From positions 18,219 through 24,738 of the forward strand of contig HF991980.1 of the NCBI GenBank assembly GCA_000433135.1: 6,520 nucleotides of DNA. The letters are read 5' to 3'. Positions 1 through 6,472 of the stretch are shown piece by piece; position 1 is the first letter of the stretch, and every line of letters begins with the position of its first letter. The stretch is from Clostridium sp. CAG:921. GTDB taxonomy: Bacteria > Bacillota > Clostridia > TANB77 > CAG-465. A model generated the notes under the pieces. That model ran no database searches. It was not told the origin of the DNA and was given only the letters and a program-made list of their open reading frames with translations. The translations under genes were made by a program, and so were the position numbers.

Positions 1-323
1 ATTACCTTTCCCGCCATTTCTAATTTTGTAGCAATTGCATTTTGAGATGCATCTTGACATATATTCTTTCCAAATTCAACTACATAAGCAATTATAGTTA
101 TTTTCATTATAATTGCTAAAAAATCTTTATTTATACCTGATTTTTCAATAAGTGTGGACAAAAGTTGATACACACCTTCTAGCTTATACACAATTATTAA
201 AAGCAATGATACCGAAGTAAATATTGTAAGAAGAAGAGCTATTTCACTTCTTTGTTCACGTATTACCAAAATTAAACAAACTGATACAATACAAAAAGCG
301 ACTATTTTAAATATTTCTTCCAT
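1..323 (-). CDS. spoIIIAD: SpoIIIAD, stage III sporulation membrane protein (partial, C-terminus beyond window)
   Basis: The minus-strand frame opens at ATG (321-323) and runs off the left edge after 107 codons. The start is set by an AAGGTG ribosome site at 330-335 that overlaps the spoIIIAC stop. The protein begins MEEIFKIVAFCIVSVCLI and has hydrophobic segments at about residues 5-21, 28-46 and 68-84. The stretch AYVVEFGKNICQDASQNAIA (79-98), followed by TKLEMAGKV, matches the conserved AYIAEFG...DAGQGAIASKIELAGK core of SpoIIIAD. Known family members are about 130 residues, so roughly 25 are missing here only because the window ends. SpoIIIAD is an inner-forespore/mother-cell membrane component of the SpoIIIA-SpoIIQ feeding-tube channel, made in the mother cell. 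No defect is visible in the part seen. Confidence 0.93.
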   Translation of the reverse strand, partial: MEEIFKIVAFCIVSVCLILVIREQRSEIALLLTIFTSVSLLLIIVYKLEGVYQLLSTLIEKSGINKDFLAIIMKITIIAYVVEFGKNICQDASQNAIATKLEMAGKV

Positions 324-334
324 ATGTTTCACCT

Positions 335-529
335 TTATAACTTAAATACAGTTCTTACAGTTTCAAAAAGAGTACTAATTTGAGATATTACTATCATCAA
401 AACTATTATAAGACCTGTAAGTGTTGTCATCATAGCTTGATCTTCCCTGCCTGCTTTTGTTAACACTTGATTTAGTACTGCCACTAATATTCCAATACCT
501 GCAATTTTAAAAAGTAAATCTATATCCAT
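335..529 (-). CDS. spoIIIAC: SpoIIIAC, small stage III sporulation membrane protein
   Basis: The 64-residue product has two membrane helices, at about residues 4-23 and 33-60, joined by a charged turn (KAGREDQ). The start MDIDLLFKIAGIGILVAVL resembles the SpoIIIAC pattern of a short acidic N-terminus followed by FxIAGxGI; the B. subtilis protein is 68 residues. The ATG at 529 is preceded by an AAGGGGAAG-type ribosome site (about 535-544) lying just before the spoIIIAB stop, so translation is probably coupled to spoIIIAB. SpoIIIAC and SpoIIIAD are small membrane subunits of the SpoIIIA secretion-like complex that connects mother cell and forespore after engulfment. Gene order and length both support the call. 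Confidence 0.95.
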   Translation of the reverse strand: MDIDLLFKIAGIGILVAVLNQVLTKAGREDQAMMTTLTGLIIVLMIVISQISTLFETVRTVFKL

Positions 530-545
530 AATAATCTTCCCCTTT

Positions 546-1064
546 TTAAATGAAAATTACAACAACCATTATTCCTGCAATCACTCCTATTGTTTTATAC
601 ATTTTTGAATTATTTAATTTAATTTCATTTGCCTCTTTAATCTGATTTTCAAGAATACTTATACTATTGTTAATTATATTTACCTGTGAGTCTAAATCAC
701 TTCTTCCCATATTATTTAGTGTTGATATTATAACATTCTTATCATACTCAGTAAGTTCATTAATATTACCTATATTTTCTGATATACTCTTAGAAATAAT
801 ATATGTACTATCTGTATTTAACATGTCTACTACTATATTTCCTATTGCATCTTTTAAAGTAGTATTTAACTTTTGTCTTGAACTTTCATAAGCATTTGGA
901 AGATAACTTAACATGTAACTTATTTCATTTTTCACCAATTCTAAAAAAGTTAGCATGTCACGTAATATATATTCTCTATTTTTAAGTTTAGATGCTTTTA
1001 TATTTCCAATATATGCAGATAGTAAAATAATTAAAATTGAAATTGTTATTTTTGCTCCTATCAT
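546..1064 (-). CDS. spoIIIAB: SpoIIIAB, stage III sporulation protein (GspF-like membrane protein)
   Basis: This 172-residue protein matches the usual family length of about 171. It has an N-terminal membrane helix (about residues 5-20), a largely helical soluble middle with LRDMLTFLELVKNEISYML (34-52), and a C-terminal membrane helix (about 158-172, GVIAGIMVVVIFI). The middle segment, with its conserved leucines and glutamates, is typical of SpoIIIAB, which is related to the cytoplasmic domains of type II secretion GspF proteins. The ATG at 1062-1064 overlaps the spoIIIAA TGA in an ATGA junction, and a strong GGAGGT site sits at about 1071-1076 inside the end of spoIIIAA, so the two are translationally coupled. 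It is thought to work with the SpoIIIAA ATPase at the mother-cell face of the channel. Confidence 0.95.
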   Translation of the reverse strand: MIGAKITISILIILLSAYIGNIKASKLKNREYILRDMLTFLELVKNEISYMLSYLPNAYESSRQKLNTTLKDAIGNIVVDMLNTDSTYIISKSISENIGNINELTEYDKNVIISTLNNMGRSDLDSQVNIINNSISILENQIKEANEIKLNNSKMYKTIGVIAGIMVVVIFI

Positions 1065-1960
1065 ATGTGACCTCCAAGTTCATGAATTTTTTCTATAGTT
1101 CCAACTTTGGGTTTATTCGTTAAAACTATTACAATATCAAACAACCTATCATGTAACATTTTACTTACTCCTTCTTTTAGTTTTATATCTTCAATATCCT
1201 TTCCGTGCATTGTAAACACAAGTTTTACGCCACTTAATGTTGCATATCTAATGGCATCTATATCCTCGTTTTTTCCTATTTCATCTGTTGCAATTACATT
1301 TATTCCCATACTTCTAACTAGCATATTTATTCCATCACTTTTCTTACAGTTAGACATAACATCAGTCCTTAGTCCTAAATCTACGTTAATAATTCCATTA
1401 AAACATGATGCTATCTCACCTCTTTCATCAACTACTCCAACATTTACGCCTCTAAATCCTAAACTTTCAACGCCACTACTTAATTGTCTTATAACGTCTC
1501 TTAAAAGCGTAGTTTTTCCACATCCAGGGGGTGAAACTATTAAAGTATTTTGACATTTTCCATCTTTTATTATATATTTAATTACTTTATCTGCACATCC
1601 AATCACTTGTCTTGCAACACGTATATTCATACTATTTATATTTTTTATATTCTTAATAACTCCGTTTTCAACTACTACCTCACCACATATTCCAATTCTA
1701 TGTCCACCTTTTATAACTGTAAATCCGTTGTTTATATCATTTTGAATTGCATAAAGTGAATTTTTAGATACTTTAATTAATATCTCGAGTAAATCGTTTA
1801 AAGTTACAATACAAGACAAGTATACCTCAATATCTGCAACTACAACAATTCCATGTTTTCCTACTCTTAACCTTATTTCATTAAAATTCCCACTTGTTCC
1901 TATATTTCTTATTTCATTTGATATATTATCTGGCAAAATTTTTAGTATTTCATCTAACAT
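1061..1960 (-). CDS. spoIIIAA: SpoIIIAA, stage III sporulation ATPase
   Basis: This 299-residue P-loop ATPase of the VirB11/GspE-like secretion class is the motor of the SpoIIIA channel. Visible motifs are GGHRIGICGE (85-94), Walker A SPPGCGKTT (143-151), VDERGEIA (177-184), Walker B NVIATDEIG (221-229) with catalytic Glu227, and the histidine box FTMHG (249-253). The B. subtilis homologue is 307 residues, so the gene looks complete. The ATG at 1958-1960 has an AAGGTG site (1966-1971) at good spacing. The stop overlaps the spoIIIAB start by 4 bases. The ribosome site, start codon and first 13 codons all lie inside a perfect 158-bp inverted repeat (1921-2078), so translation from a transcript starting upstream of the repeat would meet a very strong hairpin. 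I could not identify a sigma-E promoter, which is what drives this operon in known sporeformers. Confidence 0.96.
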   Translation of the reverse strand: MLDEILKILPDNISNEIRNIGTSGNFNEIRLRVGKHGIVVVADIEVYLSCIVTLNDLLEILIKVSKNSLYAIQNDINNGFTVIKGGHRIGICGEVVVENGVIKNIKNINSMNIRVARQVIGCADKVIKYIIKDGKCQNTLIVSPPGCGKTTLLRDVIRQLSSGVESLGFRGVNVGVVDERGEIASCFNGIINVDLGLRTDVMSNCKKSDGINMLVRSMGINVIATDEIGKNEDIDAIRYATLSGVKLVFTMHGKDIEDIKLKEGVSKMLHDRLFDIVIVLTNKPKVGTIEKIHELGGHI

Positions 1961-2078
1961 ATAATCACCTTAACTTATATAAATATAAATATTAATATTA
2001 ATATTAATATTTATATTTATATAAGTTAAGGTGATTATATGTTAGATGAAATACTAAAAATTTTGCCAGATAATATAT
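1921..2078. repeat. Perfect 158-bp palindrome with 79-bp arms and no spacer at the head of spoIIIA
   Basis: Every base from 1921 to 1999 pairs with its partner from 2078 down to 2000 (coordinates of each pair sum to 3999). The pairing fails at 1920/2079. The centre is an AT-only tract of AATATT/ATTAAT units. The outer part of each arm carries the spoIIIAA ribosome site, its ATG and the first 40 bases of coding sequence. The left arm is the real gene start; the right arm is an inverted copy running into unrelated sequence at 2079. No transposase, target duplication or terminal repeat structure is seen, so this is not an obvious mobile element. It may be a genuine replication template-switch product or an assembly/amplification artefact. 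Confidence 0.97.
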
Positions 2079-2110
2079 ATTCTAATACTTTTTTACTAAA
2101 TTTCTTGTAG
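2039..2110 (+). pseudogene. Inverted fragment duplicate of the spoIIIAA 5' end (23-codon frame)
   Basis: The right arm of the palindrome recreates the AAGGTGATT ribosome site (2028-2036) and ATG (2039-2041) on the plus strand. The frame reads MLDEILKILPDNI, identical to SpoIIIAA residues 1-13, then leaves the duplicated sequence and ends at TAG (2108-2110) after ten unrelated residues. It contains no domain. If a promoter lies within the palindrome it would act equally on both strands, so this peptide could be made, but nothing suggests a function. It is best read as debris of the inverted duplication. Confidence 0.75.
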
Positions 2111-2231
2111 AAGTTTGCGTAAAATAGCATAATATTTTATCTAGTTTTAGCAAAAAAAGAAGATGCTTAAATTTTTACTTTAAACATATATTTATGTTAT
2201 TATGTATATACTTTTTATAATACTTTTTTGT

Positions 2232-2262
2232 AAAAAAAAGCGCCTAAATAAACATTTAAGCG
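2232..2262 (-). terminator. Intrinsic terminator after the SNF2-family gene
   Basis: In the minus-strand direction, CGCTTAAAT and ATTTAGGCG (2262-2254 and 2249-2241) form a nine-pair stem containing one G-U pair around a four-base loop. One base later comes a run of eight T (2239-2232). It begins 27 bases after the SNF2 stop and separates that gene from spoIIIA. The plus-strand side has a shorter T5 run, so weak two-way activity is possible. Confidence 0.85.
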
Positions 2263-2288
2263 TTTTTAATTTAATAAAATAAGATTTT

Positions 2289-5200
2289 CTATACTTTAAA
2301 TAACTCCATAATTTCTTCCTTACTCATAGTGTTTATAAATTTAGTATTATTAGATATTACAGAGTTAGTCAAATCTTTCTTTCTTTCTTGTAAATTAATT
2401 ATTTTTTCTTCTATTGTTCCAGATGAAATAAGTTTAAATACCTGTACATTATTTCTTTGACCAATTCTATATGCTCTATCTGTAGCTTGATTTTCAGCAG
2501 ATAAATTCCACCATGGATCATAGTGTATAACCATATCAGCGCCTGTAAGATTAAGACCTGTTCCACCAGCTTTTAGAGAAATCAAAAACACTTTTACATC
2601 GTCTCTTGTATTAAATTCATCTACCATTTGTATTCTTGTTTCTACCTTTGTTTTTCCTGTTAGCATAAAATAAGGTATTTCTTCTTTTTCTAATCTTTTT
2701 GTTATAATATCAAACATAGAAGTAAATCCAGAAAAAATTAATATTTTATGTCCAGCATAAATTGCATCTTTTATTACTTGCATACATTGTTCAAGTTTAC
2801 TACTTTGCCCAGTATAATCTTCTATAAAAAGTGAAGGATGGCAGCATATTTGCCTAAGCCTTGTTATCATTGCAAGAACTTTCATCTTACTTTTTTCAAA
2901 TCCATTTTCATCAATTTCTTCTTGCATTTCCCTTCTAGCCTTTAATAGATAAGCATTATACAATTCTTGCTGCGTTTCATCCATTTGACTATACATTATA
3001 GTTTCTGTTTTATCTGGTAATTCTTTTAATACATCTGTTTTCATACGTCTTAGTATAAATGGTGCTACAATTTTTTGTAATTTTTTTAAAATACCCTTTT
3101 CATCATCTTTTATTATAGGTACTTCATAATCATCTCTAAATTTTTTATAACTAAAAAGATAACCAGGCATACAAAAATCAAAAATTGACCAAAGCTCAGA
3201 AAGTGAATTTTCAATTGGAGTTCCAGTAAGTGCAAACCTAGTTGTTGCATTTATCTGTTTTAGTGCTTTTGCATTTTTTGTATTATTATTTTTTATATAT
3301 TGTGCTTCATCGGCAATGGCATACTTAAAAGTAAACTCTTTATATAATTCTATGTCTCTTTTTAAAAGATCATATGACGTTAAAACAACATCTACTTTAT
3401 CTAAACTTTGAATTAGTTCTTCTCTAGATTTTGCACTACCAGATACAACCAATACATTAATATCTGGTGCAAATTTTTTTATCTCTTTTTCCCAATTTAT
3501 ATATAATGAACTTGGACACACAACAATTGAAGTAAAACTTTCTTTTTGATCTTTGCTACTGCTTTTGCTCTCATTATTTTTAATACTTTTTTCTTTATTT
3601 ATTTTTGCATCTATTAAAAGTGCAATTATTTGAATTGTTTTACCAAGCCCCATATCGTCTGCAAGTATTCCACCAAAGTTATATTTGTCTAACATCTTTA
3701 ACCAATTAAATCCTGTTTTTTGATAATTTCTTAAAATACCATTTAAACAACTTGGCACTTCATATGAACTTTCTTCAACATTTTTTACTTCATTTACAAC
3801 TTTTGCAAATGAACTATCTACATTTGCATTAATATTAGTACTTTCCTTTAAAAGAGTATCTAAATATATGCTTCTATATTTTGGTAAATTAAATTTACCA
3901 CTAGCTATTTCAAAAGTAGACACTCCTAAATTCTCATTTAAATTACTAATTGCGTCTATTCCTGAATTTTCAAGATTTAGGAAAGTTCCATCTTTTAACC
4001 TATAGTATTTTTTCTTTTGACTATATCTTTTTAATATATTTTCAAGAGTTTCTTCGTCCATTTCAAAATCATCAACACTTACTTCTAGTAAATTATTTTT
4101 TATTCTAACTCCAATATTTAAAGCTTTATTACTTATGATCTGCTTATTTTTTAACTTATCAGTAACCAGTACTTCAAATTTTTGCATAAAATAATTTATT
4201 CCATCAGTTAAAAACTCATATATATCATCTTCATTTTTCAAAGACAAATACTCTTTTTTTTCATTTACCGTGAATTTGTAATCACTAAAAATTTTCTTTA
4301 CTTTTATTTCTCTTTTTATATTTCTATTACACTCTAAGCTTAAATTGGTTGCAAATGGATTAAACTCAACATCACCATAGCAAAACTTTACCTTGGCTAT
4401 AATATTAGATTTATCATCTATATCTAAATAAACTTTTACCGCTAATTCCTGAGGACTATATCTTGTAACAATTTCTGCTGGTACGTCTAGTTTTACTAAC
4501 TCCTTTATACTTGGGACTAGGTATTCACAAAAACTTGCCGCATCTTTTTTACTTACCTCTAAAGTATCACTTTTCATTTTTCCATAAGCCTTTAAAAAAG
4601 GTGAAACTTTGCAAAAAAAATCATTTGTACACCTATGTAGCATATTGTTATACACAATATACATAAATTTTGATCCAAATAATAAAACAAGATCTCCATT
4701 TTCATTTACTATTTTTAAGTTTCCTTCATCCATATTTTCTTCAACAGAAAATTTTAAATCCGGATTCATATCAACTAACCTAATAGTATCCTCTGTATTA
4801 ATACTTAAAGTCTCTCCAACATACATATCAAAAAACTCATCTAAGAATCCTCCATTTAAAGGAATACAAGACTTATACTCTTTTCCTAGTTCTATTGTAT
4901 TTTTACTTATTGAAGATATAGCTAAAAAATTATTTTCATACTGACAAATATACTCAACAATTTTTTTTGACTTTTCATCAAAAGCATTATTACTATGAAA
5001 AAATTCAAAATTTTTACCATATTTTAACTTTTTAGTATTTTTGATTGCCTCAGCAAATTCAAGCAAATCTTTTATCACAAAAAATTTATCTTTTCCAACC
5101 TTAAAACTCACAAATAAACTATAACTATTTAAGCTTTTTTCTAGTTTTAGATATGGTAATATAACAACATCATGTGTATCATTCATTAATTCGACATTGT

Positions 5201-5630
5201 CATAATTTTCATAATATGATATTATCCCACCATTTTGATTAATTTCATTTTGAATATCTTTATATGACTTACCAATTGCATAATTTTCATCTATATCCAA
5301 GTTCTCAGACTTTTTATTAAATTCCATATACTTTTCTGGATAAATGTACATATCAAAAATAGATGCTATAACATGTTTACAAGGTGTATTTCTTTTTCCT
5401 GATACTGGGCAATCACACTTGAAAGCTAAATAATTATCCTTTTTCTCGATTTCAACTTCATAAATCATAGATCCTGTAACATAAGTTTTAGATTTATATG
5501 ACACATCCGAGTTATAACTAAATTTAGCTACTTTTACCCTAGATTGTTCAAAGTATTTTTTTCCTCTAATTGATACATCATTTTCTGTTACAGACAATAT
5601 TTTATTTATTTCTTTTGGACTGATTAACAT
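2289..5630 (-). CDS. SNF2-family ATPase/helicase with N-terminal SWIM zinc-binding motif
   Basis: This is a large DNA-dependent ATPase of the bacterial SNF2 (Swi2/Snf2) family, expected to move along or remodel protein-DNA complexes in the cytoplasm; its exact target is unknown. I place the start at ATG 5628-5630 because an AGGAGAG site (5636-5642) sits just upstream; a longer frame from TTG at 5648 would read through that site. The 1113-residue product has a SWIM motif CDC...CKH (Cys72, Cys74, Cys84, His86), then a long region typical of bacterial SNF2-associated proteins. The ATPase core follows: motif I GLGKT (661-665), a Lys/Ser-rich linker (about 676-698), DEAQ (774-777), TGTPIENS (802-809) and motif VI QATDRAYRIGQ (1048-1058). 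All core motifs are intact. It is monocistronic, with its own sigma-A promoter and terminator. The SWIM plus SNF2 layout is common in Firmicutes, and no defence partner genes are adjacent. Confidence 0.93.
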   Translation of the reverse strand: MLISPKEINKILSVTENDVSIRGKKYFEQSRVKVAKFSYNSDVSYKSKTYVTGSMIYEVEIEKKDNYLAFKCDCPVSGKRNTPCKHVIASIFDMYIYPEKYMEFNKKSENLDIDENYAIGKSYKDIQNEINQNGGIISYYENYDNVELMNDTHDVVILPYLKLEKSLNSYSLFVSFKVGKDKFFVIKDLLEFAEAIKNTKKLKYGKNFEFFHSNNAFDEKSKKIVEYICQYENNFLAISSISKNTIELGKEYKSCIPLNGGFLDEFFDMYVGETLSINTEDTIRLVDMNPDLKFSVEENMDEGNLKIVNENGDLVLLFGSKFMYIVYNNMLHRCTNDFFCKVSPFLKAYGKMKSDTLEVSKKDAASFCEYLVPSIKELVKLDVPAEIVTRYSPQELAVKVYLDIDDKSNIIAKVKFCYGDVEFNPFATNLSLECNRNIKREIKVKKIFSDYKFTVNEKKEYLSLKNEDDIYEFLTDGINYFMQKFEVLVTDKLKNKQIISNKALNIGVRIKNNLLEVSVDDFEMDEETLENILKRYSQKKKYYRLKDGTFLNLENSGIDAISNLNENLGVSTFEIASGKFNLPKYRSIYLDTLLKESTNINANVDSSFAKVVNEVKNVEESSYEVPSCLNGILRNYQKTGFNWLKMLDKYNFGGILADDMGLGKTIQIIALLIDAKINKEKSIKNNESKSSSKDQKESFTSIVVCPSSLYINWEKEIKKFAPDINVLVVSGSAKSREELIQSLDKVDVVLTSYDLLKRDIELYKEFTFKYAIADEAQYIKNNNTKNAKALKQINATTRFALTGTPIENSLSELWSIFDFCMPGYLFSYKKFRDDYEVPIIKDDEKGILKKLQKIVAPFILRRMKTDVLKELPDKTETIMYSQMDETQQELYNAYLLKARREMQEEIDENGFEKSKMKVLAMITRLRQICCHPSLFIEDYTGQSSKLEQCMQVIKDAIYAGHKILIFSGFTSMFDIITKRLEKEEIPYFMLTGKTKVETRIQMVDEFNTRDDVKVFLISLKAGGTGLNLTGADMVIHYDPWWNLSAENQATDRAYRIGQRNNVQVFKLISSGTIEEKIINLQERKKDLTNSVISNNTKFINTMSKEEIMELFKV

Positions 5631-5667
5631 TTCAACTCTCCTATACAAATTTTTTTAGCCAATCAAT

Positions 5668-5696
5668 ATTATATAATTTTCTTATCACTTTGTCAA
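5668..5696 (-). promoter_or_regulatory. Consensus sigma-A promoter of the SNF2-family gene
   Basis: On the minus strand, TTGACA (5696-5691) and TATAAT (5673-5668) are both exact consensus and separated by 17 bases. Transcription would begin near 5661, giving a leader of about 30 bases that ends in the AGGAGAG ribosome site. This suggests strong vegetative expression rather than sporulation control. No operator repeat is evident around it. Confidence 0.88.
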
Positions 5697-5723
5697 ATAT
5701 AACAAACAATAAAAGAACTATAT

Positions 5724-5779
5724 AAAAAGTAGCTTATGTACATAATATGTTAAATAAACCATACTATATACATAAGCTA
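5724..5779 (-). terminator. Hairpin terminator after the ClpP-like unit
   Basis: An 11-bp perfect stem (TAGCTTATGTA at 5730-5740 pairs with TACATAAGCTA at 5769-5779) encloses 28 bases that can form a weaker inner TATG/CATA hairpin. In the minus-strand direction the stem is followed by C and then five T (5728-5724). It starts 12 bases past the ClpP-like stop and ends just before the SNF2 promoter. The stem is AT-rich and the loop long, so efficiency may be moderate. Confidence 0.7.
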
Positions 5780-5790
5780 AAAATTTATCA

Positions 5791-6018
5791 TTACTTAAGT
5801 TTAAAACCAAACACATAATGGGATATTATCTCATATGATGATAATCTATCTGTGGCAATTCCAAGATCTAAGAGTTCGTCTCTTTCAATAAAGTTTTCGT
5901 TTTCATTATAAAATAACTGACTAATCTTTTCAGCACTACAATTACTTGTAGCTACTATTGCTTCAATTACCTTATTTTCAAGAATTTCATTTTTACGCTT
6001 CAAAAATTTTGTAGTCAA
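5791..6018 (-). CDS. C-terminal part of a ClpP-like protein (separate frame)
   Basis: This 75-codon frame starts at TTG (6016-6018), overlapping the upstream TGA in a TTGA junction; AAGGA lies about ten bases upstream. Residues 25-59 (SNCSAEKISQLF...NFIERDELLDLGIATDRL) follow the pattern of the ClpP C-terminus, where a TG-x-leE-x-I segment is followed by the catalytic-Asp loop and a sA-EA-eyGLiD motif. The position matching the catalytic Asp holds Glu41. The segment lacks the rest of the fold, so it makes sense only as the end of the protein begun at 6422. If the A5 run at 6060-6064 had one more A, the two frames would join into one protein of 210 residues, close to ClpP at about 195-200. It could also be made separately by reinitiation at TTG, or fused through frameshifting. 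Confidence 0.72.
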   Translation of the reverse strand: MTTKFLKRKNEILENKVIEAIVATSNCSAEKISQLFYNENENFIERDELLDLGIATDRLSSYEIISHYVFGFKLK

Positions 6019-6422
6019 TGATTCATTTTCCTTACAATTTTCTCCATAAAATAGCGCTGTTTTTCCATTTCAAAAGTAGATTTTACCCTACTAAGATTTT
6101 CAAAATCCCCCTTATCAGTTGCAAAGTTTAGCATGTACAAAGTATTATCTGAAACTAAACGTTTAGCTCCAAGTGAAAATAAAAGTGCTGCCATATTCAT
6201 ACATGCACCTAATGCTACGGTGGTAATTGGAATTCCAGAACTCTTTAAAAGATCATATATTGCATATGTATGTGTCACAGACCCTCCTTCTGAATTTATT
6301 ATTAAAAGAATACCAACTCTTTCTGTATCCCTTTTTTTCATAATTTCATTAAAAACGTACTCATATTGCTTTCTTTTAATTTTTCCTGAGATGTTAATTA
6401 TATTAATTCCTTTTACAAACAT
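6015..6422 (-). CDS. ClpP-like (crotonase-fold) protein, N-terminal part; catalytic residues substituted
   Basis: The ATG at 6420-6422 is chosen because AAAGGAGAA lies at 6426-6434; a longer frame to GTG 6482 would run into the promoter. The 135-residue product matches ClpP from the first strand through INSEGGSV (42-49; ClpP has INSPGGSV), AIYDLLKSSG (54-63) and the turn VALGACMNMAALLFSLGAKR (69-88), ending near the start of the handle helix. Aligned without gaps from Asn43, the nucleophile Ser falls on Asn76; the His of the MIHQP motif falls on Asn99 (MLNFA). Proteolysis by the usual mechanism is therefore not expected. The oxyanion-loop glycines are kept, so the fold is probably intact. Codon use after residue 121 becomes unlike the genome (CAG, CGC, GAG, AGG), suggesting that the natural frame has been left at the A5 run. 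Alternatives are an SppA-like or phage prohead-type member of the same fold. Confidence 0.8.
   Translation of the reverse strand: MFVKGINIINISGKIKRKQYEYVFNEIMKKRDTERVGILLIINSEGGSVTHTYAIYDLLKSSGIPITTVALGACMNMAALLFSLGAKRLVSDNTLYMLNFATDKGDFENLSRVKSTFEMEKQRYFMEKIVRKMNH
6060..6064 (-). other. Candidate frameshift point in the ClpP-like gene (A5 run)
   Basis: On the minus strand, GGAAAAACAG is read GAA AAA CAG in the upstream frame. One extra A, or a -1 slip on A-AAA-C, continues as ACA GCG CTA TTT TAT GGA GAA and joins the downstream 5791-6018 frame through 14 residues (TALFYGENCKENES). In those 14 codons, two third positions are G or C in the joined frame against six in the frame as written, which fits the AT-rich bias better. 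Both frames are open together only from about 6077 to 6015, so the shift must lie in this interval. It may be a real mutation, a sequencing error in a homopolymer, or programmed slippage. The site is not a canonical X-XXY-YYZ heptamer. Confidence 0.6.
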
Positions 6423-6472
6423 AACTTCTCCTTTCCTACATTCGTAGTAACATAAATTTTTAATTCTTTTAG

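Larger units (their letters stand above)
1961..2288. other. AT-rich intergenic region between the SNF2 gene and spoIIIAA
   Basis: This 328-base gap holds the outer and central parts of the palindrome (to 2078), the 23-codon fragment frame and the SNF2 terminator (2232-2262). The stretch 2111-2231 is AT-rich with no further gene, RNA or clear operator that I can see. I looked for the mother-cell sigma-E promoter expected for spoIIIA and found none convincing. A CATATAAT in the right arm is simply the mirror of the start-codon region and has no good -35 partner. Confidence 0.6.

Noticed and set aside
667..1759. Plus-strand open frames at 667-891, 1107-1553 and 1550-1759
   Set aside because: They lie antisense within spoIIIAA and spoIIIAB, have no recognisable motifs or good ribosome sites, and arise from the AT-rich codon pattern of the true genes.
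2033..2040. Possible sigma-E -10 element (CATATAAT on the minus strand) upstream of spoIIIAA
   Set aside because: It is the mirror image of the ATTATATG start region created by the inverted repeat, and no matching -35 lies 13-15 bases upstream.
1921..2078. Palindrome as an insertion element, MITE or phage attachment site
   Set aside because: There is no interior sequence between the arms, no transposase, no flanking target duplication, and the arms consist of host gene sequence.
2083..2229. Direct repeat of TAATACTTTTTT (2083-2094 and 2218-2229) flanking the gap next to the palindrome
   Set aside because: Twelve matching bases of AT-only or nearly AT-only sequence are easily expected by chance in this region; too weak to support a duplication or excision model.
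5631..5648. TTG at 5648 as the start of the SNF2-family protein
   Set aside because: The frame from that codon would read through the AGGAGAG ribosome site that is correctly spaced for the ATG at 5630.
2289..6422. A defence island built from the SNF2 protein and the ClpP-like protein
   Set aside because: The two are in separate transcription units with their own promoters and terminators, no nuclease, methylase or phage-defence partner is present, and the SNF2/SWIM layout is common outside defence loci.
4609..6447. Plus-strand open frames at 4609-4944 and 6133-6447
   Set aside because: They are antisense shadows inside the SNF2 and ClpP-like genes; the opposite strand carries clear domain motifs and matched start sites.
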